A stretch of DNA of 49,670 bases from Gemmatimonadota bacterium (lineage in GTDB: Bacteria > JAAXHH01). The notes beneath the pieces are model-generated. The model had not been told where the DNA came from and made no database searches. It saw only the letters and a program-made list of their open reading frames with translations. Positions 41,588 through 49,670 of this stretch are shown here, in pieces. Positions within the stretch are counted from its first letter, which is position 1, and each line of letters opens with the position of its first letter. The stretch is taken from assembly GCA_026705925.1 (NCBI GenBank), contig JAPOZT010000020.1, positions 1 to 49,670 of the forward strand, read 5' to 3'. The position numbers and the translations under genes are program-made.

Positions 41588-42718
41588 ATGCGAATCCTGG
41601 ATTCCAGCACGGTCTGCGACGGACATCCAATCCCCGATCACCGCAGGAACTGCGCCTTCACCACCATCAACCGGCTGCATGACGGAACGATACTCGTCTC
41701 GGGCCGCTGGGGCTCGGTACGCGACTCGGCGGACGGGCACGCCTGCATCTGGGCGACCGTGGATCGGGGCCGCACATGGAAACTTCGCTACGACGGATAC
41801 GGGAAGGGATCCTGGAACGGCACACCCGGCGAATTGAAAGGGCTAACCAGTACGGAGCTGGTCCCGGGCAGACTCACGGCCACGGCCCTGTGGGTCGATC
41901 GATCCGACCCGGATCTTCCCTTCATCCACCCGGAAACGCAGGGCCTTTTGCCCATGCGCATCATGCACGCCGAATCGTCGGACGGCGGCTGCACCTGGAG
42001 CCCGCCGCGGCCCATGGACACGTCGCCCCATCTCGCCGCTTCACCCTGCTCGCATGCCGTCATCCGGTTGCCTGGCGGCATCCTGGCGCAGCCCTACGAA
42101 CAGTGGAAGGAATACGAGGATCCGTCACCGGGCCAGCCCGCGGCGCGGCTGCGCTTCTCCCGGGACGGCGGCCGGACCTGGCCGGAGTTCGTCACCGTGG
42201 CCCGCCATCCGGACAACGCGCTGGCCTACTGGGATCAGCGGCTGGCCATGCACCCCGAAGACGGGCGCCTCGTCGCCACGTTCTGGACCCATGATTTCGG
42301 GATGGGGTCGGACATCGATATCCATATCGCCTTCGGCACCCCGGATGGGCGGTCGTGGACCATCCCGCAAGGTACCGGCTTGCCCGGCCAGCACTGCCAG
42401 CCCCTGTCCCTGGGCGGCGACCGGCTGCTGGCCGCCTATCCGCGGCGGCGGGATCCGCCCGGCATCGTGCTGTCCATCAGCGAGGATTTCGGGGCGCACT
42501 GGGAACGCGAGCGGGATCTCCTGGTCTATGACAGCACCGTTGGTACGGAATCCGGCGCCGGAGGCAGGCGAACCCAGTCTGAACTGTGGGGCGACATGGA
42601 ACACTGGCGTTTCGGGCATTCCCGGATGGTACGGTTGGCGGGCAACGAAGTATTCGTCGTCTACTACGCCGGCGATGATGCCGTCAAGACCGCACGGTGG
42701 GCACGGGTACGCGCTTAG
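41588..42718 (+). CDS. Sialidase-fold (BNR/Asp-box) protein, second copy
   Basis: This 376-residue protein starts at an ATG with GGAG six bases upstream. Its Asp-boxes include TVDRGRTW (57-64), SSDGGCTW, SRDGGRTW and SEDFGAHW, plus a shortened TPDGRSW. It shares architecture but little obvious identity with the gene before it, and the pair are probably co-transcribed. No signal peptide is visible. The C-terminal segment ends with HSRMVRLAGNEVFVVYYAGD, a typical closing blade. Substrate unknown. Confidence 0.82.
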   Translation: MRILDSSTVCDGHPIPDHRRNCAFTTINRLHDGTILVSGRWGSVRDSADGHACIWATVDRGRTWKLRYDGYGKGSWNGTPGELKGLTSTELVPGRLTATALWVDRSDPDLPFIHPETQGLLPMRIMHAESSDGGCTWSPPRPMDTSPHLAASPCSHAVIRLPGGILAQPYEQWKEYEDPSPGQPAARLRFSRDGGRTWPEFVTVARHPDNALAYWDQRLAMHPEDGRLVATFWTHDFGMGSDIDIHIAFGTPDGRSWTIPQGTGLPGQHCQPLSLGGDRLLAAYPRRRDPPGIVLSISEDFGAHWERERDLLVYDSTVGTESGAGGRRTQSELWGDMEHWRFGHSRMVRLAGNEVFVVYYAGDDAVKTARWARVRA

Positions 42719-42730
42719 CCGGGCTCGACC

Positions 42731-42770
42731 GAATTCAGCCTGAATCAGCCTGAATCAGCCTGATTCAGCC
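42731..42770 (+). repeat. 10-bp tandem repeat (four copies) across a gene end, can fold as hairpin
   Basis: Four units of about TGAATCAGCC; the first (GAATTCAGCC) and last (TGATTCAGCC) vary. The last unit contains the TGA stop of the leftward enolase-superfamily gene. CTGAATC-N5-GATTCAG within the array can form a seven-pair hairpin in the convergent spacer, possibly a terminator without a T-tract. Confidence 0.85.
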
Positions 42771-43955
42771 CCGCACGTCCCGCCATGGCCGGGCCATGAT
42801 CTGTTCGAATCCCTCCGGATCGAGGTCCACGCCGAGTCCCGGTCCCTGGGGCACCGCCACGCAGCCTTCCTCGTCCAGCACGAAAGGCTCGGCGAAGTAA
42901 CCCTTGCCGATGAACGTCCTTCCCCCCTCGCGCCAGCAGTTCACTTCGTTGTGTTCCTGGACGAGGAAATTCGACACGCAGGCGTCGATCTGGATGGAGG
43001 CGGCCAGGGCCAGGGGGCTCAACGGGCAGTGCAGTGCGAGTTTCGCGTAGGCGCTTTCACCCATCACCGCGATCTTGTGGCACTCGGTGATACCGCCTGC
43101 GTGGCAAAGGTCCGGCTGCATAACGGACAGGGCGTTCTTGCGAAGGGCATCGTAGAAGATCCACTTGCCCATCCACCGTTCCCCGGCGGCGATGGGGATT
43201 TCGCTGTGGCGCGCGATGTCCGCGAGCACGTCGACACGCTCCACGGGCATGGGTTCCTCGATGAACAGCGGCCGATGGGGCGTGAGGGCGGAGATCATCT
43301 GTTTGGCCATCGCGGGATGGGGATTGTGGATATCCACGGCCACCTCGACGTCGGGACCGGCGCCCTTCCGCACAGCGGCGAAGGCTTCGGCGATCCGATC
43401 GATTTCGGCGGTAGGCTCCAGTCCGGTGCCCATGCCCACGTGCAGTTTCATGCACCGGAACCCCCACTCTTCGACGATGACCCGGGCCGCTTCCTCGTGG
43501 CCCTCAGGGAAATCCCAGTCCGGTTCCCGGGAAGGATCCCAGCCCGCGTCGTAGGGCTGTCCGGGTTCCACGCACCAGGGCAGCTGTCCCCCTACGGCGC
43601 GGTACATTCGAATCCGGTCGCGGCAGGCCCCGCCCAGCATGCCATGTACCGGCAGTCCCGCGGCCTTACCCGCGAGGTCCCAGAGCGCCATGTCGATCCC
43701 GCTGATCGCGCTCATTTTCACCGGACCGCCCACGTAGCCTGATCCGCCCTCGTACATGGTATGCCAGAGCGATTCGACGCGGCAGGGGTCTTTTCCAACG
43801 AGCAACGGTTCCAGGCGCCGCACCTCGGCAATGACGCTTTCGGGGTGGTTTTCCAGGTAGGGTTCGCCCCAACCGAACAACTCGGTGTCCGTGTGGACCT
43901 TCAGCCATATCCAGCTCGGTGGAACCCGCAGGATTTCAAAATGGGTGATGCGCAT
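42765..43955 (-). CDS. Enolase-superfamily sugar-acid dehydratase (D-galactonate dehydratase-like)
   Basis: This 396-residue protein has a capping domain followed by a TIM barrel. Metal and catalytic residues have the same spacing as in DgoD-type enzymes: D208 and H210 in AVDIHNPHPAMAK, E234 in FIEEPMP, E259 in AAGERW and H309 in LHCPLSPLALAAS. These enzymes remove water from a sugar acid to give a 2-keto-3-deoxy acid. D-galactonate is the best guess by motif, but related members use other acids. The neighbouring mannonate dehydratase-like and HpaI-type aldolase genes fit the same catabolic route. Confidence 0.85.
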   Translation of the reverse strand: MRITHFEILRVPPSWIWLKVHTDTELFGWGEPYLENHPESVIAEVRRLEPLLVGKDPCRVESLWHTMYEGGSGYVGGPVKMSAISGIDMALWDLAGKAAGLPVHGMLGGACRDRIRMYRAVGGQLPWCVEPGQPYDAGWDPSREPDWDFPEGHEEAARVIVEEWGFRCMKLHVGMGTGLEPTAEIDRIAEAFAAVRKGAGPDVEVAVDIHNPHPAMAKQMISALTPHRPLFIEEPMPVERVDVLADIARHSEIPIAAGERWMGKWIFYDALRKNALSVMQPDLCHAGGITECHKIAVMGESAYAKLALHCPLSPLALAASIQIDACVSNFLVQEHNEVNCWREGGRTFIGKGYFAEPFVLDEEGCVAVPQGPGLGVDLDPEGFEQIMARPWRDVRG

Positions 43956-44030
43956 GCTCGGTTCGTCTCCCTGTGGTGGATGTCAAACCCTAAGCGGTAC
44001 GGCCGAAGCGGATCGTACCAGGACGCTCGC

Positions 44031-45008
44031 CTATCGTCCGTAGACTGTCTGGATCGTGGCGCGGATGTAGCCGTTCGCAAAGGCCTTGCCGGCCGGACCG
44101 GCCATGGATTGGGGAAATGCCGGGGTGTGGTCCATGCCGAAGGGACCGAAGTACCCGTTATCGCGGTAGGTTTCCATGGCCCGGCGCATATCCACTTCGC
44201 CTTCGTCGATGAAGACCTCGGCGAAACGAGGTAGTTGTCCCCGGACGTTTCGGAAATGCACCAGGGCGATCTTGTTCCGGGAAGCCATCTCGGCAATGAT
44301 CTCGTATACCTTCTGAGGACCCGCCAGTTCGGTCATGCATCCCTGACAGAAGAGCATCCGGTGATTGTCGCTGGGCACCGTGTCGAAGATGCGGCCGAAA
44401 TGCTCCAGCGTGGAACAGATCTGGGCGACGCCGCCCAGCGGTTCGGGAATGGGCGGGTCGTCGGGGTGAAGCGCCAGGTTGACGCCGGCCTTCTCGGCGG
44501 CCGGGACCACGGCGCGCATGAAGGCGACCATGTTGTCCCACATCACCGCCTCGGAGACGGGCGGATCATGGGGCGGAGGACGGTTCCGGTCGAATTCGGC
44601 ATAGTCGAATGTGCTGTACACCGCGCCGCCGCGCCCGATGTCGGAGGGGGTCCTGAAGTTGCCCATCGGCTTGAAATTCCAGGCCAGGGTCGGTATCCCC
44701 GCCTTCCCCAGACTTTCGATGAGCCGCAGGAAGGCGCCGAGTTCCACGTCCCGGTCCTCCGTGGCCAGGGTGATCCCCTCCAGCACCGGCATGAACACGG
44801 TCTGCAGCTTCAATCCGTGAGACTCTGTCTTCTCCCGGGCCCGTTCGAACAGTTCCGTGCTGTCCTTGCCGGCCCTCACGTGCATTTCCGCCTCGGATGC
44901 TCCCCCTGTCCTGAGGTCCAGCTGGATCATGTCCACGCTGATCGCGCGATAGAAACTGAGCGTTTCATCATCAAAATCGGTCCAGTTTACGACGTCGTGC
45001 AGATACAT
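44031..45008 (-). CDS. UxuA-like mannonate dehydratase
   Basis: This 325-residue TIM-barrel protein is somewhat shorter than typical UxuA (about 360-390). Recognised segments are LALHPDDPPIPEPLGG (H181), LFCQGCMTEL (C221), ALVHFRNVRG (H251), DEGEVDMRRAM and FGMDHTP (D293), matching the Mn-binding Cys/His and catalytic His/Asp sites of the family. The reaction turns D-mannonate into 2-keto-3-deoxygluconate. GGAGGAG lies just before the ATG at 45008. It precedes the galactonate dehydratase-like gene by 75 bases on the same strand, so one operon is likely. Confidence 0.85.
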   Translation of the reverse strand: MYLHDVVNWTDFDDETLSFYRAISVDMIQLDLRTGGASEAEMHVRAGKDSTELFERAREKTESHGLKLQTVFMPVLEGITLATEDRDVELGAFLRLIESLGKAGIPTLAWNFKPMGNFRTPSDIGRGGAVYSTFDYAEFDRNRPPPHDPPVSEAVMWDNMVAFMRAVVPAAEKAGVNLALHPDDPPIPEPLGGVAQICSTLEHFGRIFDTVPSDNHRMLFCQGCMTELAGPQKVYEIIAEMASRNKIALVHFRNVRGQLPRFAEVFIDEGEVDMRRAMETYRDNGYFGPFGMDHTPAFPQSMAGPAGKAFANGYIRATIQTVYGR

Positions 45009-45308
45009 CGGGCTCCTCCAATGCGTTCACTGCGGAACGGGCGCCGGGCATGCCCAGCCTGAACGCCGGGCCCTGTCAGCCTGAACTCGGGGATGACGGT
45101 CTGATGTCAAGATAGACCAGCCGGAAGTATCGGCAACCGCGAAATGTGCAAATGATTGTCCATTCCCCCAAATTGGTCTATCGAAAAGGGACACCGCACA
45201 TTATAATCGAGGTTGCCCGGACCGTGCAAGGACGGTTCAGACGGGACAGGCAGGTCCACAGTATCACTTTACACCAGTGCATGCAGGCCATCACGACAGG
45301 AGCAGCAA
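45009..45308. promoter_or_regulatory. Divergent control region with a perfect 9-bp inverted repeat
   Basis: There is no gene in these 300 bases. GATAGACCA (45111-45119) and its exact complement TGGTCTATC (45174-45182) are 54 bases apart. TATAAT (45202-45207) lies 19 bases beyond the second arm and lacks a good -35, which would overlap that arm. TGGTC half-sites are typical of FadR-subfamily GntR regulators. The layout would suit a regulator controlling both the dehydratase operon and the aldolase gene; no regulator gene is nearby. Confidence 0.5.
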
Positions 45309-46034
45309 ATGGCGGGGCGCAACCTGAAACAGCGCATCGGCGCGGGCGAGCAGATCATAGGTGCCAATGTGGGCATGACCCATACGCTTGATCAGTTGAA
45401 AAAGGTCGTCGAATCCGGACAGTTCGATTTTCTCTGGGTGGATGGACAGCACAGCGCCTTCAGCGAGGAACGGTTGGTGGAATTCTGCGACCGGGCCGAT
45501 TCACTGGACGCCGACGTCATGTTCCGCATCAAGCATACCTATCACAGCTTCCTGGTCGGCAACCTGCTCGACCTCGGCCCCGCGGGGATCGAAGTGCCCC
45601 AGGTAGAAACGGAAGCGACGGTGGAGGAGGCGGTCGACTTCTTCTACTATCCTCAGCAGGGCATGCGAAGCTGGGGAGGCGGAGCGCGGCGCAAAGTGGG
45701 CGAAGTCGGGGACGACCGGCTGCAGTACGCTGCATGGTGGAACAACTACGGCGTATTGATGATGCAGCTCGAATCGATCCCGGCCGTGACCGGTGCGCGG
45801 AGACTGGCCAAAGCTGGTGTGGACTGCCTGTCCTTCGGCCCGAACGACCTCATGTACAGTATCGAGGCGCACCCGCAACACCCCTTCCGGGACGTAGACG
45901 ACTGCGTCCGGCACGTGGTCGACCAGCTTGGAGATTCAGAAACGAAGGTGTGCTTCAGGAACCACGCGCCGAAAGATCGGGGGAAGTATGTGGATATGGG
46001 CGTGACCGTGTTCCTGGAAAGCCCGGTCCTGTAG
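45309..46034 (+). CDS. HpaI/HpcH-family aldolase
   Basis: The start at 45309 has AGGAG seven bases upstream and gives 241 residues, close to the family size of about 250. Class II pyruvate-aldolase features are seen: H48 in WVDGQHSAF (the usual D-x-EH changed to D-GQH), R73, PQVETEATVEEAV, E155 in QLESIPAVTG and D180 in FGPNDLM as metal ligands. The YPQQGMRSWGGG loop replaces YPPxGxRG. The enzyme probably splits a 2-keto-3-deoxy sugar acid into pyruvate and an aldehyde, completing the route started by the two dehydratases encoded divergently. Confidence 0.88.
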   Translation: MAGRNLKQRIGAGEQIIGANVGMTHTLDQLKKVVESGQFDFLWVDGQHSAFSEERLVEFCDRADSLDADVMFRIKHTYHSFLVGNLLDLGPAGIEVPQVETEATVEEAVDFFYYPQQGMRSWGGGARRKVGEVGDDRLQYAAWWNNYGVLMMQLESIPAVTGARRLAKAGVDCLSFGPNDLMYSIEAHPQHPFRDVDDCVRHVVDQLGDSETKVCFRNHAPKDRGKYVDMGVTVFLESPVL

Positions 46035-46047
46035 CCAGATGTAGTTA

Positions 46048-47841
46048 CTACTCGAAATCCAGCGCCTGAGCGTCGTACATTCGGGCGAAGATACCGCCGC
46101 GTTCCAGGAGTTCTCGCGGCGTGCCCGATTCGACCAGTTTTCCTCCGTCGATGACCAGGATACGGTCGGCATGGCGAATCGTGGACAGGCGATGGGCTAT
46201 GGCGATCGTGGTTCGTCCTATTCTTGCCTCTTCAACAGCCGTCCTGATCTTCTCCTCGGCCAGAGCGTCCAGGGCGGAAGTGGCCTCGTCGAGAATCAGT
46301 ATCCGCGAACTGTCGCGCATGAAGGCCCGCGCCAGTGCGATCCGCTGTTTCTCGCCGCCCGATAGCGCGACGCCGCCCTCTCCCGCGACCGTTTCGAGGC
46401 CCTTCGGCTGGCCATCGATGAACGCTTCCAATGCCGAAGCACGCACGGCCTGTTCAACCGCCTCCGGACGATAGCCGGTGTCCGGATAAGCGATGTTTTC
46501 GGCGAGCGTGGCGTTCCAGATGAATACGTCCTGGGAGACCACGGCGATCTGGTCCCGAAGCGATTCGAGGGACATCTCGCGAATGTCTCGTCCGGCGACG
46601 GCGATCCGGCCGCTTTCCGGTTCCTGCAATCGGGTCAGCAGATCGATGATCGTGGTCTTTCCCCCACCGCTGGGCCCCACGATACCGACGAATTCACCGC
46701 TGTTCACCCTGAACGACAGGTCCTTCAGCTCATAGCCCCTTTCGTAACTGAAACTAACGTTGACGAACTCGATGGTCGGCGGTTCGTCTCCGGCCGGTTG
46801 AGGGCTGAAAGAACCTCGCAGACCCGGTTCCAGGGGAAGATCGAACAGTTCGTTCAGACTTTCGACCGAGACCTTGATCAACCGCGTGCCGGTATAGGTG
46901 GTGAGCACCGTCCGCAGCGCGGCGTACGCCCGCGGCGCATAGGCCATGATCGCCACCAGGCTGCCTATGGTGACTGTGCCGTCCATGACCTGGAAAGCGC
47001 CGTAGCCCAGCAGCACGCCGAGTACCAGTCCGTTGATAACCTCGTTCGGAAAGGTGAGCATGATATCGTGGAGGGCCGCGCCACGAATCTTGATCCGGGT
47101 GAATCTGTCCATGTGTCCGGCCCAACGCATCCTGGCATGTCCCTCTCCGTTGAACATGCGTATCGTACGAAATGCGTTGAATACTTCGTACAGAAAGCTT
47201 TCCGACGCCTTGCCCTGGTCGTTCACTTCGCGGTCCATTTCCTTCGAGTACCGGGTCAGATACCGGGTCACGAGATAGGTCGCCGGCAAAGCGGCGCAGA
47301 AAACGGCCGCCAGCTCGGCGTTCAACAGGAACATCATGACCAGCACGCCGACCAGCACGATCGCGCTTGAAACCACCGGCAGCAATTCCTGCTTGATGTA
47401 CATGTCGCCGATCTTGCCGGCATCCCGCGTTACCCGATAGACCATACTGCCCGTGGGTATCTTCTCGACGGCATCGAGCCTCGCGTGCAACAGATGGTTC
47501 AATACCGCCTTGTGCAGGGCCTGCGTTACCGTATAGCCTATCCGGACCCTGAGGTGTCCCTCGAAGTAGGAAATGCCGATCGACACCAGGGGGGTCGCCA
47601 CCATCCCCGCCAGCAGCCACCACAGGAGGCCGGTGTCCGATTCGGGAATCACCCGGTCGAACAGCATCTTGTAGAACAGGGGCTGGACCAGCATGACGGC
47701 CGATCCCGCAAGCATCATGAGGATCACCGCAATAACGGTGTACTTGCGTTGGTACAGGGTCTGCCGGACGATCTCGGCGGTGCGTGGCACCGAACCACGG
47801 TTCCGGTGGATTCGGCGGCCTGTCCGTTCGTCTGACGCCAT
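46048..47841 (-). CDS. ABC exporter, fused membrane and ATPase domains (MsbA-like)
   Basis: This 597-residue half-transporter has six membrane helices at about 35-330, then the ATPase domain with Walker A GPSGGGKTTI (about 402), Q-loop VVSQDVFIWNATLAENIAYP, signature LSGGEKQRIALARAFM, Walker B RILILDEATSALD and switch H in AIAHRLSTIRHADR. It should act as a homodimer or with an unseen partner and could export lipids, peptides or drugs. It stands alone: a terminator hairpin separates it from the aminotransferase upstream, and it converges on the aldolase gene with 13 bases between stops. Confidence 0.93.
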   Translation of the reverse strand: MASDERTGRRIHRNRGSVPRTAEIVRQTLYQRKYTVIAVILMMLAGSAVMLVQPLFYKMLFDRVIPESDTGLLWWLLAGMVATPLVSIGISYFEGHLRVRIGYTVTQALHKAVLNHLLHARLDAVEKIPTGSMVYRVTRDAGKIGDMYIKQELLPVVSSAIVLVGVLVMMFLLNAELAAVFCAALPATYLVTRYLTRYSKEMDREVNDQGKASESFLYEVFNAFRTIRMFNGEGHARMRWAGHMDRFTRIKIRGAALHDIMLTFPNEVINGLVLGVLLGYGAFQVMDGTVTIGSLVAIMAYAPRAYAALRTVLTTYTGTRLIKVSVESLNELFDLPLEPGLRGSFSPQPAGDEPPTIEFVNVSFSYERGYELKDLSFRVNSGEFVGIVGPSGGGKTTIIDLLTRLQEPESGRIAVAGRDIREMSLESLRDQIAVVSQDVFIWNATLAENIAYPDTGYRPEAVEQAVRASALEAFIDGQPKGLETVAGEGGVALSGGEKQRIALARAFMRDSSRILILDEATSALDALAEEKIRTAVEEARIGRTTIAIAHRLSTIRHADRILVIDGGKLVESGTPRELLERGGIFARMYDAQALDFE

Positions 47842-47945
47842 GTCGATGAACTCCTTCGGTCTACGACCTCAATCCGCCCGCGAGCTGCCGCATACGTAGC
47901 GGTATACTTACGGGCGACCCTGCAAAGACCCTACAAACAGGCAAA

Positions 47946-47973
47946 GCCCCCGGCAGTTAATACCACCGGGGGC
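47946..47973 (-). terminator. Strong hairpin terminator after the Tat-aminotransferase gene
   Basis: GCCCCCGG-N12-CCGGGGGC forms eight perfect pairs, 33 bases after the aminotransferase stop. On the minus strand it is followed by TTTGCCTGTTTG, a weak T-tract. Confidence 0.7.
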
Positions 47974-48006
47974 CTGGTCCTGATTGCTTCGATAACGATC
48001 GTCAAT

Positions 48007-49287
48007 CTAACCCTGACTCGAGCCACCCAGGATGTTCTCGAGTTCATTCACGAAGACCTCGAGTTCATCGGGCTTGCCGATGGTTACCCGCAGGTGGTTG
48101 CCGAGGAGATCGACCTCCCGGGTGCGGTATCCGGAACCACTCCGAACCATGACGCCGCGCCTGAACAGTGCACCGGACATCCGGCGGCTGTCCCGCCCGA
48201 CGTCCACGATCATGTAATTGCCGTGGCTCGGCGTGTACGCCAGACCCAGCCGGTCGAACTCGGCGGACAGGTAATCCTTGCCGTCGTTCACGACCTTCAG
48301 CGTGCGGTCGACGAATTCATCATCGTCCAGGGCCGCGAGCGCCGCGTGCATGCCCAGGGTGCTCAGGCCGCCCCCGAAGAATCCCATGTGCGCCATCAGC
48401 ATGTCCATCATGCGCTGGCCGCCGACGGCGTAACCGATGCGCATGCCGGCCAGGCCGTAGATCTTGGAGAAGGTACGGGCGACCACCACGTTATCGCGCT
48501 CGAGGGCGAGTTGCACCGCATCCTGGTAGTTCGGGTCGCGAACGAAGTGGATATAGGCTTCGTCGATGAGCACGATAGCCTGCTCGGGCGCCGCATCCAC
48601 CAGGGACACCAGTTCGTCGTAGGGCACGATCGTTCCGGTGGGATTGTTGGGATTGGTGACGACGATCAGAGAGGTGGTCGGGGTGATGGCCGCTTTCATG
48701 GCGCCGAGGTCGTGCACGAAATCACCTGTGGTCGGCACGCGGACGACACTGACATTCTTCCCCATCATCTGAAAACTCTGGAAGCCCCGGGCGACCGAAC
48801 CATAGCCCGGGACCGCCTCGATGCACTCTCCGCCGTTGCCCGCGGCGATGACGGCAAGCGCCTGAAGAATGGGACCTGAACCCGGCGTGACCATGACCCG
48901 GTTCAGCTCCCGGAATCGCATGAACGACCGCATGTCTTCAAAACTCAGTTCGAAACCCTCGACGCCCGGGACATTGTGCTGCTTGTTGAGACGGACGGGC
49001 AGATCCACGCCGAAATCGTACCGGTTGATTTTGTGCAGGTTCTCGGCGATGGCCGCCACTGCGCGCGGGGAAGCGCCGAGGGGATTCTCGTTGGAACCGA
49101 TATTGACCCGGCCCGGCTCGACGCCGTATCCGCGGACGTCGCCGGCCTTCTTGCCGGTCGCCATCGCCTGTGCGATCTCCTGGACCGCCCATGCGGAACC
49201 GGTGGCCACGGCGCCGGCACCCAGCAGGGCGCCCTTCATGAACCGCCTCCGTGTAAAGCCGTTTTTCAATATACTGCTGAAACCCAT
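48007..49287 (-). CDS. Class I/II PLP aminotransferase (HisC-like) with Tat signal peptide
   Basis: This 426-residue protein has an N-terminal twin-arginine signal, FTRRRFMKGALLGAGAVATG (11-30), so the folded enzyme should be exported or membrane-tethered. The catalytic part is complete: NENPLGASPRAV, the GSGPILQALA loop, TNPNNPTG, DEAYIHF and the PLP lysine (about 274) in ARTFSKIYGLAGMRIGYAVG. Closest known relatives by motif are histidinol-phosphate aminotransferases, but a periplasmic location makes histidine synthesis unlikely. It lies 51 bases downstream of a GMC oxidoreductase gene on the same strand, so the two may form a periplasmic oxidation/transamination pair. It ends at a strong hairpin. 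Confidence 0.9.
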   Translation of the reverse strand: MGFSSILKNGFTRRRFMKGALLGAGAVATGSAWAVQEIAQAMATGKKAGDVRGYGVEPGRVNIGSNENPLGASPRAVAAIAENLHKINRYDFGVDLPVRLNKQHNVPGVEGFELSFEDMRSFMRFRELNRVMVTPGSGPILQALAVIAAGNGGECIEAVPGYGSVARGFQSFQMMGKNVSVVRVPTTGDFVHDLGAMKAAITPTTSLIVVTNPNNPTGTIVPYDELVSLVDAAPEQAIVLIDEAYIHFVRDPNYQDAVQLALERDNVVVARTFSKIYGLAGMRIGYAVGGQRMMDMLMAHMGFFGGGLSTLGMHAALAALDDDEFVDRTLKVVNDGKDYLSAEFDRLGLAYTPSHGNYMIVDVGRDSRRMSGALFRRGVMVRSGSGYRTREVDLLGNHLRVTIGKPDELEVFVNELENILGGSSQG

Positions 49288-49338
49288 GACTATGCCTCCA
49301 CAGTTAAAGTGATTAAAACGTTCTAAAGCGCGATCCTC

Positions 49339-49670
49339 TTATCTGATATTCAGCCTTGCCATCTGGGTGACGATGTAATCCGCGCAGCGGAAGGCCAGCG
49401 CCTGGATCGTCAGCGTCGGATTGCTCTTGCCGCTGGTGACGAAGGACGAACCATCCACGATGAACAGGTTGTCCACGTCGTGGGCCTGGTTGTACTTGTT
49501 GACCACCGAAGTCGCCGGATCGTTGCCCATGCGGCAGGTGCCCATGAGATGGGCGTCGCCCCGGGGGACGAAGTTCGGCGAGGCCACGACCCCGTGGGCG
49601 CCGGCGGCATCGAGCAGTTCCCGGGCGCGTTCGCGGAAGAAGTCCCCGAGTTTATGTTCGTTGGGATGCA
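49339..49670 (-). CDS. GMC-type FAD oxidoreductase, C-terminal part (runs off the window)
   Basis: About 110 codons are visible, open to the window edge. They hold the GMC C-terminal signature: GDAHLMGTCRMGNDPATSVV with the catalytic His, NLFIVDGSSFVTSGKSNPTL with the second catalytic position as Asn, then TIQALAFRCADYI. This family oxidises alcohols or sugars with FAD (choline, glucose and gluconate dehydrogenases). HLMGTCRMG is typical of the membrane-associated gluconate/sorbose-type dehydrogenases. It precedes the Tat-aminotransferase gene, which supports an extracytoplasmic role. Confidence 0.92.
   Translation of the reverse strand, partial: HPNEHKLGDFFRERARELLDAAGAHGVVASPNFVPRGDAHLMGTCRMGNDPATSVVNKYNQAHDVDNLFIVDGSSFVTSGKSNPTLTIQALAFRCADYIVTQMARLNIR

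Overview
The window is gene-dense, GC-rich bacterial chromosome with about 40 protein-coding genes and two more cut by its edges. I see no rRNA or tRNA gene, CRISPR array, integrase or insertion sequence. The mix suggests a Gram-negative, probably environmental or marine lineage, perhaps Latescibacterota-like. It includes an RND/TolC efflux operon, phytanoyl-CoA-type dioxygenases, sialidase-like proteins, sugar-acid dehydratases, GMC oxidoreductase, DivIVA, and an Rrf2-controlled SUF operon. The taxonomy is inferred from gene content and was not tested.

Layout. 1-2441 (minus): yggS, a three-repeat YggT membrane protein, DivIVA and a degenerate purine-nucleoside-phosphorylase-like protein. 2651-5442 (plus): a ComM/YifB AAA+ protein and a lipoprotein. 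5456-7733 (minus): acetoacetate-decarboxylase-like protein and class III aminotransferase, divergent from an aldo/keto reductase (7901-8887). 8944-14599 (minus): RND efflux operon. 14888-16237: GT9 glycosyltransferase with an 11-residue repeat insert. 16250-21495 (minus): tightly packed circularly permuted ATP-grasp, alpha-E, transglutaminase and alpha/beta hydrolase genes. 21847-26334 (plus): metal operon of SO_0444-type permease, ZIP transporter and CopA-type ATPase.

26354-31765 (minus) is the most striking locus. It reads STAS protein, receiver-SpoIIE phosphatase, RsbW-like ATPase, periplasmic solute-binding protein, then membrane histidine kinase, mostly with 2-base gaps or 4-base overlaps. 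This looks like a complete chain from a periplasmic ligand through phosphotransfer to a partner-switching output. Two divergent PhyH dioxygenases follow (32012-34094). The suf operon (34128-40157, minus) is headed by an Rrf2 regulator whose promoter carries two clear palindromic operators.

40451-46034 combines two sialidase-like beta-propellers with galactonate dehydratase-like, mannonate dehydratase-like and HpaI-type aldolase genes, consistent with non-phosphorylative sugar-acid catabolism. The window ends with an ABC exporter, a Tat-targeted aminotransferase and the C-terminal end of a GMC oxidoreductase.

A recurring oddity is the number of short tandem repeats, each with its own unit: 10 bp x10, 10 bp x4, 14-15 bp, 15 bp x3, 18 bp x3 and 22 bp x5 between genes, plus 33 bp x5 and 18 bp x3 inside genes. 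Several proteins also carry low-complexity inserts.
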